Below are positions 10,841 to 19,710 of a DNA stretch of 64,000 nt, piece by piece. A model generated the notes under the pieces. It was not told where the DNA came from. It searched no databases and was given only the letters and a program-made list of their open reading frames with translations. Location: positions 2,502,001 to 2,566,000 of the forward strand of contig JNLK01000001.1 of the NCBI GenBank assembly GCA_000703065.1. The letters are read 5' to 3'. This DNA is from Lachnospiraceae bacterium AC2029. GTDB taxonomy: Bacteria > Bacillota > Clostridia > Lachnospirales > Lachnospiraceae. Each line of letters opens with the position of its first letter. Position 1 is the stretch's first letter. The position numbers and the translations under genes are program-made.

Positions 10841-10850
10841 TCGACTGAAA

Positions 10851-12152
10851 ATGGACTCTGGATCCGTGATACAACTGGTCGTTTTGATCCTGCTGCTTCT
10901 GCTGTCGGGGGTGTTCTCCTCGGCGGAAACGGCACTGACCACTGTAAACCTGAATAAGCTCAGGGCGCTGGTGGATGAAGGAGGCAGAAAAGGGCGGAAA
11001 GCGGCACGGGTGCTGCGCCTCAGGGAGGATCCGTCCCGTCTTCTTACTGCGGTCCTGATCGGGAACAACGTTGTGAATCTGTCCGCCTCCGCGCTGACCA
11101 CCATTTTCGTGACAAGGGTCTTCGGAGACGGTATGATCGGTGTGGCAACGGGTATCCTGACATTTCTGGTGCTCCTGTTCGGCGAGATCGTGCCCAAGAA
11201 TCTGGCGACACTTTACAATGTGCAGCTGAGCCTTTTCTATGCAACTCCGATCCGGTGGCTTTCCATCGTACTGACGCCGGTGATCTGGTTCCTGAATATC
11301 ATTTCCAGAGGACTGTTCCGGCTCTTCCGTATCGACCCGGACAAGAACCCGGATCAGATGACGGAGTCCGAGCTCCGGAAAATTGTGGATGTGAGCCAGG
11401 AGGAGGGCGTCATCGAAGAGGAAGAGCAGAAGATGATCACAAATGTGGTGGACTTCGGCGATGCGGTCTCCAAGGACATCATGATCCCGCGTACGGATAT
11501 GGTGTGTGCCGAACTGACGGCCGGTTATGATGATCTGCTGAAGCTTCTGGAGCAGGAAAACTACTCCCGCTTTCCGGTATACCGGGACAGCAGGGATCAT
11601 ATCGTGGGGATCCTGCATGTGAAGGACCTGATCCTTTACGCGGAGAAGCACGGAAGAGAGGGCGTGACGGCGGAGCAGGTGATGCGCCGGCCCGTATTTG
11701 TATATGAATACCAGCGGACAGCTGAGATATTCAAGGATATGAAGACGTCCTCCGCAACCATGTGTATCGTACTGGATGAGTACGGGATCACGGCGGGACT
11801 GATCACCATGGAGGACCTGATCGAGGAGATCGTGGGAGAGATCCGCGATGAGTACGATGAAGGCGAGGCCGAGTGGATCAAGCGCCTGTCCGAGAATCAT
11901 TACAGCGTGGACGGCTCCGTGAAGCTGGATGATCTGTCGGATGCCATCGGGGTGAGGCTGGAGAGCGACCACTACGATTCCATCGGGGGTCTGGTGATCG
12001 AGCTTCTGGACCGGCTCCCGGATGCGGGCGATGAAGTGGAAAATGACCGGGTTCATCTGAAGGTGAAGCTGGTGGAGCGGAACCGGGTGGAACGCGTCGA
12101 GGTGACCGTGAAGCCGAAACCGGCCGAGGAAGAGGATGCTTCCGACGAATAG
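10851..12152 (+). CDS. CNNM/CorC/HlyC-family membrane protein (DUF21, CBS pair, CorC domain)
   Basis: 433 residues. The N-terminal DUF21 transmembrane domain begins IQLVVLILLLLLSGVFSSAE and contains SAETALTTVN and GEIVPKNLA, hallmarks of CNNM-type magnesium transporters. Two CBS motifs follow (VSKDIMIPRTDMVCAEL...; MRRPVFVYEYQRTAEIFKDM), then an acidic linker and a CorC_HlyC domain at the C-terminus. Likely role: magnesium or other divalent-cation export. The ATG at 10851 matches the usual family start; the AAGGAG site lies 13 bp away, slightly long. Confidence 0.9.
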   Translation: MDSGSVIQLVVLILLLLLSGVFSSAETALTTVNLNKLRALVDEGGRKGRKAARVLRLREDPSRLLTAVLIGNNVVNLSASALTTIFVTRVFGDGMIGVATGILTFLVLLFGEIVPKNLATLYNVQLSLFYATPIRWLSIVLTPVIWFLNIISRGLFRLFRIDPDKNPDQMTESELRKIVDVSQEEGVIEEEEQKMITNVVDFGDAVSKDIMIPRTDMVCAELTAGYDDLLKLLEQENYSRFPVYRDSRDHIVGILHVKDLILYAEKHGREGVTAEQVMRRPVFVYEYQRTAEIFKDMKTSSATMCIVLDEYGITAGLITMEDLIEEIVGEIRDEYDEGEAEWIKRLSENHYSVDGSVKLDDLSDAIGVRLESDHYDSIGGLVIELLDRLPDAGDEVENDRVHLKVKLVERNRVERVEVTVKPKPAEEEDASDE

Positions 12153-12177
12153 ATGAGATATGAAGGAGGAACAGGTT

Positions 12178-12993
12178 ATGGACGAGCAGCTGCTGCAGCT
12201 GAAACGCGAGATTCGGGAAATGATCCGTCTGGACTTTATCATTCCCGAGGATATACCTGCGATAGAACTCTATATGGACCAGGTGACGCGGTTTATGGAT
12301 CAGCACCTCTCCGGCAACAAGCGGAATGAGGAGGATAAGATCCTGACCAAGACCATGATCAACAACTATACCAAGAACCGGCTGCTTCCGCCGCCGGAGA
12401 AGAAGCGGTATTCCAAAGAGCATATCATCCTTCTGATCTATATTTATTATCTGAAAAATGTGCTTCCGATCGGTGATATCCAGAGGATCCTGGCACCCAT
12501 GTCCGATCAGTTCTTCGATGAGAAGCAGATGACGGAGATCTACGAGGCAATCTACGAGCTGGAGAAGCCGCAGTACTTCAACATTGAGGCCAGTGCCGCG
12601 AAGGCTGCCGCACTGGTGGAGAAGAAGTTCCCCAGGGGCGAGGACGAGTATCTCAGTAAGATGGCGCTGATCTATCTTCTGGGCTACGACATGTTCAGCA
12701 AGAAACGTCTGATCGAGAAGCTGATCGACGAGCTTCCCGAATATCCGCCGAAGGGTATGGGAGAGTCGAAGACCGCGAAGAAGAAAACCGAAAAGGGGAA
12801 GAAGACCGGCGTCCGCCAGGCAGCGGCCAAGAAGGTCGGGATCAAGCCTGCAGGACGGAAGCCTGTGTCCAAAACCTCCACTACCAGAAAGACCGCTTCC
12901 AGGAACGCATCCAAAACCGCTTCCGGAACTGGAGCGAAGCCTGCGGCAGGCAAGACCACTGCCCGCAGAACCACAAAGAAAGACAACGGCTGA
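12178..12993 (+). CDS. DUF1836 protein with a histone-H1-like basic tail
   Basis: 271 residues. Residues about 1-170 match DUF1836 (LDFIIPEDIPAIELYMDQVT, then NNYTKNRLLPPPEKKRYSKE), a MerR-like helix-turn-helix seen in Firmicutes regulators. From about residue 195 the chain becomes low-complexity Lys/Ala/Thr/Arg, with units such as KKTEKGKK and KTASRNASKTASGT, like eukaryotic H1 tails. Start ATG 12178 has AAGGAGGA at 12163-12170; an in-frame ATG at 12160 lies before that site. The tail suggests non-specific DNA binding added to the regulator (inference). Confidence 0.85.
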   Translation: MDEQLLQLKREIREMIRLDFIIPEDIPAIELYMDQVTRFMDQHLSGNKRNEEDKILTKTMINNYTKNRLLPPPEKKRYSKEHIILLIYIYYLKNVLPIGDIQRILAPMSDQFFDEKQMTEIYEAIYELEKPQYFNIEASAAKAAALVEKKFPRGEDEYLSKMALIYLLGYDMFSKKRLIEKLIDELPEYPPKGMGESKTAKKKTEKGKKTGVRQAAAKKVGIKPAGRKPVSKTSTTRKTASRNASKTASGTGAKPAAGKTTARRTTKKDNG

Positions 12994-13039
12994 CGGGCTG
13001 TTCCCGGGAAAAACGGGAAGAAGGATAACAGATGACGTG

Positions 13040-13066
13040 CCGTCCCCGCGAAGAGCGGGAGGACGG
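13040..13066 (+). other. Stem-loop upstream of the ABC-F gene
   Basis: CCGTCC-CCGC / GCGG-GAGGACGG stem with a GAAGA loop. It lacks a T-run, so it may be a weak terminator of the previous operon or a structured leader for the ABC-F mRNA. Confidence 0.4.
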
Positions 13067-13137
13067 ATCAGAGAAATGATTCACGTATCCTTCGATTCAA
13101 TTACGAACCAATATTCAATGAAAGAGGATTATAACAA

Positions 13138-14766
13138 ATGATCAGTGCAAACAACGTATCCCTCCGTTTTGGAAAGAAGGCTCTTTTCGAGGAGGTGAAC
13201 ATCACATTTTCACCCGGTAACTGCTACGGCCTCATCGGTGCCAACGGTGCCGGCAAGTCGACCTTCCTGAAGATCCTTTCCGGTCAGCTGGAGACTACCA
13301 GCGGAGATATCACCATGGATCCGGGCGAGCGTCTCTCCATTCTGGAGCAGGACCACTTCAAATATGATTCCTACAATGTACTGGATACAGTCATCATGGG
13401 CAATAAGCGCCTGTATGAGATCATGAAGGAGAAGGACGCCATTTACATGAAGGAGGATTTCTCCGAGGAGGACGGGATCCGTGCTTCCGAGCTGGAGGCG
13501 GAATTCGCGGAAATGGACGGCTGGAACGCGGAAGCGGATGCCGCGTCCCTGTTGAACGGCCTGGGAGTGGATACCGAGTATCATTACGCGGAAATGGCAG
13601 GCCTGGACGACAATCTGAAGGTGAAGGTGCTTCTGGCACAGGCGCTCTTCGGAAATCCGGACAACCTGCTTCTGGATGAGCCTACCAACCACCTGGACCT
13701 GGACGCCATCGCATGGCTGGAGGACTTCCTGATCGATTTTGAAAATACCGTGATCGTGGTCAGCCACGACCGTTACTTCCTGAACCGTGTCTGCACGCAT
13801 ATCGCAGACCTTGATTATGGTAAGATCCAGATCTACGCCGGCAACTATGACTTCTGGTATGAGTCCAGCCAGCTGATGATCCGTCAGATGAAGGAAGCCA
13901 ACAAGAAGAAGGAGGAGCAGATCAAGGAGCTGAAGGAATTCATCGCCCGTTTCTCCGCGAATGCTTCCAAGTCCAAGCAGGCAACCTCCCGTAAGAAGGC
14001 GCTGGAGAAGATCCAGCTGGAGGAGATCCGTCCCTCCAGTCGCAAGTATCCGTATATCGACTTCCGCCCGAAGCGTGAGATCGGAAATGAGGTGCTGGAG
14101 GTGCACAACATTTCCAAGACGGTGGACGGTGTGAAGCTTCTGGACAATATCAGCTTTACGGTGGGAAGAGAAGACAAGATCGCCTTCGTCGGCCCGAACG
14201 TACAGGCAACAACGATGCTCTTCAAGATCCTTGCGGGCGAGGAAGAGCCGGATGAAGGAAATTACAAATGGGGCGTTACCACATCCCAGGGATATTTCCC
14301 CAAGGACAACACGAAGGAATTTGATAACGACCTGATCATTGTGGACTGGCTGACCCAGTTCTCCGATGACAAGGACGCTACCTATGTTCGTGGTTTCCTG
14401 GGCCGTATGCTCTTTGCCGGCGATGACGGCGTGAAGAAGCTGAAGGTTCTGTCCGGAGGTGAGAGAGTGCGCTGCCTCTTCTCCAAGCTGATGATCATGG
14501 GATCCAACTGCCTGATCCTGGATGAGCCTACGAACCATCTGGACATGGAGTCCATCACGTCCCTGAATAATGCCCTGATCAAGTTCCCGGGAGTTGTGCT
14601 CTTTGCATGTCAGGATCATCAGTTCATCCAGACCACTGCAAACCGCATCATCGAGCTCACCACGACCGGAATGATCGACAAGCAGACCACATACGACGAG
14701 TATCTGGCGAATGACGAGCTGGCAAGAAAGCGTATGATCATGAATATGGACCGCTCCGACGACTGA
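13138..14766 (+). CDS. ABC-F family ATPase (YkpA/YbiT type), soluble
   Basis: 542 residues with two nucleotide-binding domains and no membrane segment, as in ribosome-associated translation factors. Domain 1 has an intact Walker A (GANGAGKST, about 38-46), Walker B LLLDEPTNHLD and VVSHDRYF, but an atypical signature (AGLDDNLKVKV instead of LSGGE). Domain 2 has LSGGERVR, LILDEPTNHLD and ACQDHQF, but its Walker A reads GPNVQATT, lacking the lysine. Between them lies a charged linker (MKEANKKKEEQIKELKEF) that inserts into the ribosome in this family. Expected role: translation quality control or antibiotic tolerance. Confidence 0.92.
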   Translation: MISANNVSLRFGKKALFEEVNITFSPGNCYGLIGANGAGKSTFLKILSGQLETTSGDITMDPGERLSILEQDHFKYDSYNVLDTVIMGNKRLYEIMKEKDAIYMKEDFSEEDGIRASELEAEFAEMDGWNAEADAASLLNGLGVDTEYHYAEMAGLDDNLKVKVLLAQALFGNPDNLLLDEPTNHLDLDAIAWLEDFLIDFENTVIVVSHDRYFLNRVCTHIADLDYGKIQIYAGNYDFWYESSQLMIRQMKEANKKKEEQIKELKEFIARFSANASKSKQATSRKKALEKIQLEEIRPSSRKYPYIDFRPKREIGNEVLEVHNISKTVDGVKLLDNISFTVGREDKIAFVGPNVQATTMLFKILAGEEEPDEGNYKWGVTTSQGYFPKDNTKEFDNDLIIVDWLTQFSDDKDATYVRGFLGRMLFAGDDGVKKLKVLSGGERVRCLFSKLMIMGSNCLILDEPTNHLDMESITSLNNALIKFPGVVLFACQDHQFIQTTANRIIELTTTGMIDKQTTYDEYLANDELARKRMIMNMDRSDD

Positions 14767-14776
14767 CGCAGAGCGT

Positions 14777-14836
14777 GACAGAGGGGACGGGTTCAGTATC
14801 ACATTTTCATGTGACACTGAACCCGATCCCTCTATC
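14777..14836. repeat. Palindromic element A (GTCACAT-core family)
   Basis: 28-nt arms (24 paired) with a 4-nt TTTC loop, arms starting GACAGAGGGGACGGGTTCAG. It lies between convergent genes and probably acts as a bidirectional terminator. Its core matches elements B and C. Confidence 0.85.
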
Positions 14837-14851
14837 ATGTATGAAAGACGC

Positions 14852-14910
14852 AACAGAGAGACAGCCTCCGCGTCACATGGAAAATGTGACGCGGAGGCTG
14901 TCTCTCTGTT
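14852..14910. repeat. Palindromic element B (GTCACAT-core family)
   Basis: 27-bp perfectly paired arms (inner part GCCTCCGCGTCACAT) with a 5-nt GGAAA loop, 15 bp after element A. The core GTCACATNNAAAATGTGAC is shared with elements A and C, while the outer arms differ but stay complementary. Confidence 0.9.
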
Positions 14911-14954
14911 ATATCCTCGTATTATTGATCGTAAGGGGAGACCGGTGCAGCCGG

Positions 14955-15818
14955 TTACTGCTCATCGTCCGGAAGCTGGTATACATAGCGCAGGAAGCGT
15001 TCTGCATTTTCCTTATTGGTGTCGCTCTGGCCGGGGAAGCACATGTAGAGCTCCATTCCCAGGTCCAGGCTCTTTCCGAACTCGGTATCGGTGATGTCGT
15101 ATGCGTAGAAGTACTGCGTCCCGGTGGAGTCTGCGGCCTTTACCTCGTGATCCCGAAGGGAGAGCACGGTGTAGGGAGAAATGATGGTTTCCGGATCAAA
15201 GATGATGTTGCAGTAGCTGCAGTAGTCCAGCCCCTTCCGGTTCGTGATGATCACATCGAAGAAATCCGAGGTGCAGAGCACCGGGAACTGGGTGATGGAA
15301 TAATCATACGGATTATTATGATAGATCTCGTCCGCGGTGTCCAGATCCAGCTGGGCGTCCGTGTTCAGCTTGACGGAGGTCTTGTAGTTCAGCTTGACAT
15401 TTGCAAGGTAATCATCAAAGTTTGCTTCGGTAACCTCCTTATCCGACGGGAGGTTGACGATCGCAGCGGAAAGCCCTACGGGTCTCTTGTTGATAACGAT
15501 GGAAATGACCAGCAGAGTGATGATCAGGATCGCCGAAACGGTGAAAATGATGGGCATCTTAAAGTAGTAGAGAAGATAGGAGACCTTCTCCATCCGTGTC
15601 CGTCCTTCCAGCTCTTTTTTGATCCGTTCCTTCTTTACGGCCCAGCGCTGGCGCCGTGACATGCTGCGAAGTTCAAGATTGTCCTCGCCGTGGCTTTCTT
15701 CCTCCTTCGTGTCGGAGGTGTCTTCAATGATCTGACCGGCCACGGTTCGCGGGCGGGGGGCCTCCTCTCTGATCTTTGAAGGCTCCTCCTGCGTTACTGC
15801 TGATTTCTTTTTTGCCAT
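14955..15818 (-). CDS. Single-pass membrane protein of unknown function
   Basis: 287 residues. A Lys/Glu-rich cytoplasmic N-terminus of about 77 residues precedes one membrane segment (MPIIFTVSAILIITLLVISI). An extracellular domain follows with three Cys, two of them close together (LDYCSYCNIIFDPE), and several Tyr/Asp-rich stretches. I do not recognise the family. The start at 15818 is chosen because it begins MAKKKSAV after an AAGAGG site; a longer reading from 15860 lacks one. It converges on the ABC-F gene, separated by palindromes A and B. Confidence 0.75.
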   Translation of the reverse strand: MAKKKSAVTQEEPSKIREEAPRPRTVAGQIIEDTSDTKEEESHGEDNLELRSMSRRQRWAVKKERIKKELEGRTRMEKVSYLLYYFKMPIIFTVSAILIITLLVISIVINKRPVGLSAAIVNLPSDKEVTEANFDDYLANVKLNYKTSVKLNTDAQLDLDTADEIYHNNPYDYSITQFPVLCTSDFFDVIITNRKGLDYCSYCNIIFDPETIISPYTVLSLRDHEVKAADSTGTQYFYAYDITDTEFGKSLDLGMELYMCFPGQSDTNKENAERFLRYVYQLPDDEQ

Positions 15819-15928
15819 GTCGATACCTCTTTTGAATAGATACTTCTGCCATTTTAACACAAGTGAGTCGGATTTGTAACACTTTTGTCAAATCTGTACA
15901 AAAAAAACCCAAAATCCGAAAAAAAGAG

Positions 15929-15957
15929 TTGCAATATTGTTTATTATGTCCTATAAT
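15929..15957 (+). promoter_or_regulatory. Strong sigma-A promoter of the sugar ABC operon
   Basis: -35 TTGCAA (15929-15934), 17-bp spacer, -10 TATAAT (15952-15957). An A-rich tract at 15899-15927 upstream resembles an UP element. Distance to the start codon predicts a leader of about 220 nt. Confidence 0.85.
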
Positions 15958-15963
15958 AACACC

Positions 15964-16183
15964 ATGTCGCAGGAGACTGCGATAAATACTATTATCATTC
16001 GTGTGCCCAAAACACTCGAGGGCATCACGGAGTGGCTTTGATGTAGGATATCAGAACGGTCCGGCTTCGCTTCGAAGGTCGGAGTTAAGTGTCTCGGGCA
16101 CTTGATGATGGGCAGAGGATGTGACGCAGCTCCGGGAAGATTGAGAACGAAAAGTCAAAAACACTTTAAAGGAGGGTTTTTTT
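15964..16183 (+). promoter_or_regulatory. Long structured 5' leader of the sugar ABC operon
   Basis: A small perfect hairpin TCGCAG-GAGA-CTGCGA sits at 15967-15982. A long-range stem then pairs GTGCCC (16003-16008) with GGGCAC (16096-16101) and ACACT (16012-16016) with AGTGT (16088-16092), across a symmetric 3x3 internal loop. Inside it CCGGCTTCG pairs with CGAAGGTCGG (about 16060-16082). The right arm can alternatively form a local hairpin AAGTG/CACTT. The remaining 80 nt carry no gene or clear terminator and end in AAAGGAGGG. It matches no riboswitch I recognise. Confidence 0.55.
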
Positions 16184-17641
16184 GTGAAGAAATTCAAAAA
16201 GGCACTTGCTCTTTCTCTGACACTTGCTATGGGTCTTTCCATGGTAGCTTGTGGCGACAAGAAGGAGGAAACCACAACCGCAGCAGGCGGCGACACAGCT
16301 GCAGCAACAGAGGCTAAGACAGACGCTCCGGCAACCGAGGCTAAGACAGATGCTCCGGCAACCGAGGCTAAGACAGATGCTCCGGCACCGTCAGCAGGTA
16401 TTGCTAAGCCGGACGTATCCGGATGGGATGATTCCAAGAAGATCTATGCTTATTCTTGGGATGATGACTTCCAGAAGAAGCTGAACGTAGTTCTTGAGAA
16501 CTTCCCGGAGATCCAGCCGTACGTTGAGTACATCAACCTCGGTGTTGCTTCTGAGGAGTCCCTTGAGCTGATCGACGCAGCTTTCAAGTCTGACAAGTAT
16601 CCGTCTCTGATTCCTGCTGATATCGGTTCTGCAAAGTACTGGACAGAGGATGACACAAAGACACTTGACCTGAAGACAATCGGCTTCACAGATGATATGC
16701 TTGCTAATTCTTATCAGTATGCTAAGGATTTCGCAAACTACAACGGAGAGCTTAAGGCAGTTACATGGCAGTCCACAGCTGGTTCTGTATTCTACAACAG
16801 AGCTATCGCTAAGGATACATTCGGAACTGATGATCCGGCAGCTATCCAGGAGAAGATCAAGGATTGGGATTCCTTCTTCGCAGCAGCTGATGAGCTGAAG
16901 GCTAAGGGTTACAAGATTGTTTCCGGACCGAAGGATGTTTACTATGCAATCATCAACGCTCATACAGAGCCGTGGGTATCTGTAGCAGCTGATGGTAAGG
17001 AGACATTCAAGCCGGATAGCACAATCAAGACTTACATCGAGACAGCTAAGAAGCTGGCTGATGGTGGTTACACCAACTCCACAGAGATGTGGGATGGTAA
17101 GTGGGCTGAGTCCATGAAGGACGGCGGAGACGTATTCTGCTACTTCGCTTGCCCGTGGATGATCGGCGTATTCCAGGGTAACGGTGCTACCGATGGTTCC
17201 TGGGGCGCTTGCGTTGGTCCTCAGGCTTACTACTGGGGCGGTACCTACGTATCTGTAGGTAAGGATACTCCGAATCCGGAGCTCTGCGCATTCATCCTTT
17301 ATGAGCTGACATGCGATCCTGAGATCGGCGTTCAGATCACAAACAAGACTGGTGATGCTGTTAACAACATCGCAGCTAACGAGAGACTCGTTGGTGGCGA
17401 GATCGCAGCTGACAACAACGGTGTTAAGTTCCTCGGCGGACAGAACCCCTACGGTACATGGGCTGATGCAGCTTCTGGTATCCAGCAGGGTGCTGTAACA
17501 TATCAGGACAAGAACTACGAAGCATTCATCTCTGATGCAGCTAACGGACTTATCGCTGGTACATACAAGAGCGTTGATGAGGCTATTGACTATGTAAAGA
17601 GCCAGTCCAACACAGTTCTTGGTATCCCGGCTGCTGAGTAA
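16184..17641 (+). CDS. Sugar ABC transporter substrate-binding lipoprotein
   Basis: 485 residues, GTG start 7 bp after an AAAGGAGGG site. A type II signal peptide ends at the lipobox SMVAC (Cys about 23), so the protein is membrane-anchored outside the cell. A linker with three TDAPATEAK-type 9-residue repeats precedes the solute-binding domain (family 1 fold). The codon choice (GCT, GGT, GTT) differs from neighbours and suits very high expression. Two permease genes follow; the ATPase is not here and is presumably a shared MsmX-like subunit elsewhere. The exact sugar is unknown. Confidence 0.9.
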   Translation: MKKFKKALALSLTLAMGLSMVACGDKKEETTTAAGGDTAAATEAKTDAPATEAKTDAPATEAKTDAPAPSAGIAKPDVSGWDDSKKIYAYSWDDDFQKKLNVVLENFPEIQPYVEYINLGVASEESLELIDAAFKSDKYPSLIPADIGSAKYWTEDDTKTLDLKTIGFTDDMLANSYQYAKDFANYNGELKAVTWQSTAGSVFYNRAIAKDTFGTDDPAAIQEKIKDWDSFFAAADELKAKGYKIVSGPKDVYYAIINAHTEPWVSVAADGKETFKPDSTIKTYIETAKKLADGGYTNSTEMWDGKWAESMKDGGDVFCYFACPWMIGVFQGNGATDGSWGACVGPQAYYWGGTYVSVGKDTPNPELCAFILYELTCDPEIGVQITNKTGDAVNNIAANERLVGGEIAADNNGVKFLGGQNPYGTWADAASGIQQGAVTYQDKNYEAFISDAANGLIAGTYKSVDEAIDYVKSQSNTVLGIPAAE

Positions 17642-17686
17642 GCCGAACCAAATCGTTTATCTTAATTTTTAATATAAGGTAAGCAT

Positions 17687-17719
17687 GCACGCATCAGCAC
17701 AGATGTGCTGATGCGTGTC
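17687..17719 (+). other. Intercistronic stem-loop between binding protein and permease genes
   Basis: 13-bp perfect stem CACGCATCAGCAC/GTGCTGATGCGTG with an AGAT loop and no T-run. Such hairpins usually protect the upstream binding-protein mRNA and lower permease expression. Confidence 0.75.
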
Positions 17720-17755
17720 TTATGAAAACACTAAAATAAGGGAGGAGGTTATCAA

Positions 17756-18700
17756 TTGAAAAAGCAAAAAACAGTGGAGCATGGAAAATACGGACTTTTG
17801 TTCATAGTTCCGTTCTTCCTTGTATTCTTCGTATTTCAGTTGTATCCGCTGCTTTACACCTTCTACAATTCCCTGATTTATTCGGCAAAGAACGGACGAA
17901 ACATAGTTGAAACAACCGGTTTCGGTAACTTCACAAATTATGTATTCGGCGAAGCCGGTGATGGTGAGGTTTGGAAGGCATTGGGAGTTACGGCAGTTCT
18001 GTGGATCCTCAACTTTATTCCTCAGATCCTGCTCGCGCTGCTTCTGGCAGCTTGGTTCACAGATGTTCGTTATCATCTGAAAGGAACCGGCGCGTACAAG
18101 GTTATCATGTACATGCCGAACATCATTACGGCTGCTACGATTGCCGTACTTTTCTACAGTTTGTTTGAAACAAACGGACCATTTACCACGATCCTACGAA
18201 ACTGGGGCATGGCGGGAGACAACGGTATCCTACGATCCGGTTGGGCTTCGCTCATTATCATTGCCTTCATTCAGTTCTGGATGTGGTATGGTAACACAAT
18301 GATCATCCTTACCGCAGGTATTCTGGGTATCAACCCGGCCCTGTATGAAGCTGCGATGGTTGACGGTGCTAGTTCGAAGCAGCAGTTCTTCAAGATCACG
18401 CTGCCTCTGCTGAAGCCGATCCTGCAGTATACCCTGGTTACATCCGCAATCGGTGGTCTGCAGATGTTCGATATCCCGCAGTTGTTCAATGACGGTGGAC
18501 CGATCGTTAAGCTTGGTGGCGAAACGGCAGTTAACTCTACGACGACTGTTATGATGCTTATCAAGAAATACGCTACCGCCGGTGCTACTCAGAACATGGG
18601 TCGTGCGGCAGCCTATTCAATCGTACTTTTTGTTGTAACCATGGCGGTCAGCCTTGTATTCTATAAGGTGACGCAGGACAAATCTAAGGACGGGAGGTAG
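17756..18700 (+). CDS. Sugar ABC transporter permease (MalF/UgpA type)
   Basis: 314 residues with about six membrane segments. The EAA loop that docks the ATPase is visible as YEAAMVDGASSKQQFFKITLP (about 200-220). Starts with TTG, 7 bp after GGAGGAGG (17741-17748). Together with the next gene it forms the channel of a CUT1-type importer for oligosaccharides or similar sugars. Confidence 0.92.
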   Translation: MKKQKTVEHGKYGLLFIVPFFLVFFVFQLYPLLYTFYNSLIYSAKNGRNIVETTGFGNFTNYVFGEAGDGEVWKALGVTAVLWILNFIPQILLALLLAAWFTDVRYHLKGTGAYKVIMYMPNIITAATIAVLFYSLFETNGPFTTILRNWGMAGDNGILRSGWASLIIIAFIQFWMWYGNTMIILTAGILGINPALYEAAMVDGASSKQQFFKITLPLLKPILQYTLVTSAIGGLQMFDIPQLFNDGGPIVKLGGETAVNSTTTVMMLIKKYATAGATQNMGRAAAYSIVLFVVTMAVSLVFYKVTQDKSKDGR

Positions 18701-18708
18701 GTGAGCGT

Positions 18709-19569
18709 ATGGATCAGGAAATTAAGGGATTAAACCACAGAAAGGTCGGACGTTATATCGTCTGCATCCTGCTCTGTTTTATATCAATCTTTCCGTTTTA
18801 TGTATTGATCGTTAACTCCACGCTGAAGTCCAGTGATATCACATCCGGTCTGAAGGTCATTCCGGGTGGTGAGTTCATCACAAACTTCAAGGGACTTCTG
18901 GAGTCTGGTGCAAAGACCAGTGGTGTGAACGTGCTTCAGGCTATGCTGAACTCTTTGATCATAACCGTTCCGGCTACGATCCTGCAGATCTATTTCGGAT
19001 CTCTGACAGCATATGCAGTAACAGCTTACAATTTCAGAGGTAAGAAGTTTGTTTGGGCATTCATCTATGCAATCATGATGATCCCGACACAGGTATCTAT
19101 CGTAGGTTTCGTAAATATCTGCCAGCTGACCGGTCTGTACGGTACATTCTGGCCGATGATCATCCCTGCGATCGCAGCTCCGACTACTGTTTACTTCATG
19201 AAGCAGTATATGGAGACCGGACTCTCACTGGAGATTGTTGAAGCAGCACGTATTGATGGTTCTTCCGAGTTTGCAACCTTCAACCGGATCGTATTGCCGC
19301 TGTTGAAGCCGGCTATGGCTACACAGGCAATCTTCGGTTTCGTAGGAAGCTGGAACAACCTGTATACACCGTCGATCATCCTTGCAAACGAGCGTGCAAA
19401 GCAGACCATGCCTATGTATGTGTCTTCGCTGAAGGCTAACGATAAGGATCGTGACTGGGGTCTCATCTATTGCGGACTGTTTACCACAGTTATCCCGATC
19501 CTCATCATGTACTTCTTCTTATCGAAGTACATCATTGCCGGTGTTGCACTCGGTGGTGTTAAGGAGTAA
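18709..19569 (+). CDS. Sugar ABC transporter permease (MalG type)
   Basis: 286 residues, six predicted membrane segments, the first starting YIVCILLCFISIFPFYVLIV. The EAA-loop reads IVEAARIDGSSEFATFNRIV (about 181-200). The gene starts 8 bp after the first permease. The C-terminus YIIAGVALGGVKE matches the G(A/L)xxGAVKG ending of MalG-type permeases. Confidence 0.92.
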   Translation: MDQEIKGLNHRKVGRYIVCILLCFISIFPFYVLIVNSTLKSSDITSGLKVIPGGEFITNFKGLLESGAKTSGVNVLQAMLNSLIITVPATILQIYFGSLTAYAVTAYNFRGKKFVWAFIYAIMMIPTQVSIVGFVNICQLTGLYGTFWPMIIPAIAAPTTVYFMKQYMETGLSLEIVEAARIDGSSEFATFNRIVLPLLKPAMATQAIFGFVGSWNNLYTPSIILANERAKQTMPMYVSSLKANDKDRDWGLIYCGLFTTVIPILIMYFFLSKYIIAGVALGGVKE

Positions 19570-19602
19570 AAACGGCGAACGAACGCAGAATCAAAATCGT
19601 CC

Positions 19603-19631
19603 TTGTTACAGGGTACGGTTTATGATATAAT
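19603..19631 (+). promoter_or_regulatory. Promoter of the YesL-like gene with extended -10
   Basis: -35 TTGTTA (19603-19608), 17-bp spacer, TG-N-TATAAT (-10 at 19626-19631). The predicted start point is only a few bases before the 19642 stem-loop. Confidence 0.75.
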
Positions 19632-19641
19632 GCATCATACA

Positions 19642-19684
19642 AGAGCAGAGACGAAAGTTAAGTCTATTCGTCTCTGCTCTTTTA
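19642..19684 (+). terminator. Stem-loop after the permeases, within the YesL leader
   Basis: 14-bp perfect arms AGAGCAGAGACGAA/TTCGTCTCTGCTCT followed by TTT. It can end the ABC operon transcript. Because the YesL promoter is just upstream, it is also the 5' end of that mRNA, where it may stabilise or attenuate. Confidence 0.7.
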
Positions 19685-19710
19685 AGAGTGACGAAAGAGA
19701 GGTTATTCTC

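Noticed and set aside
13210-14853. 547-codon minus-strand frame opposite the ABC-F gene
   Set aside because: Antisense shadow; the plus-strand frame has clear Walker and signature motifs.
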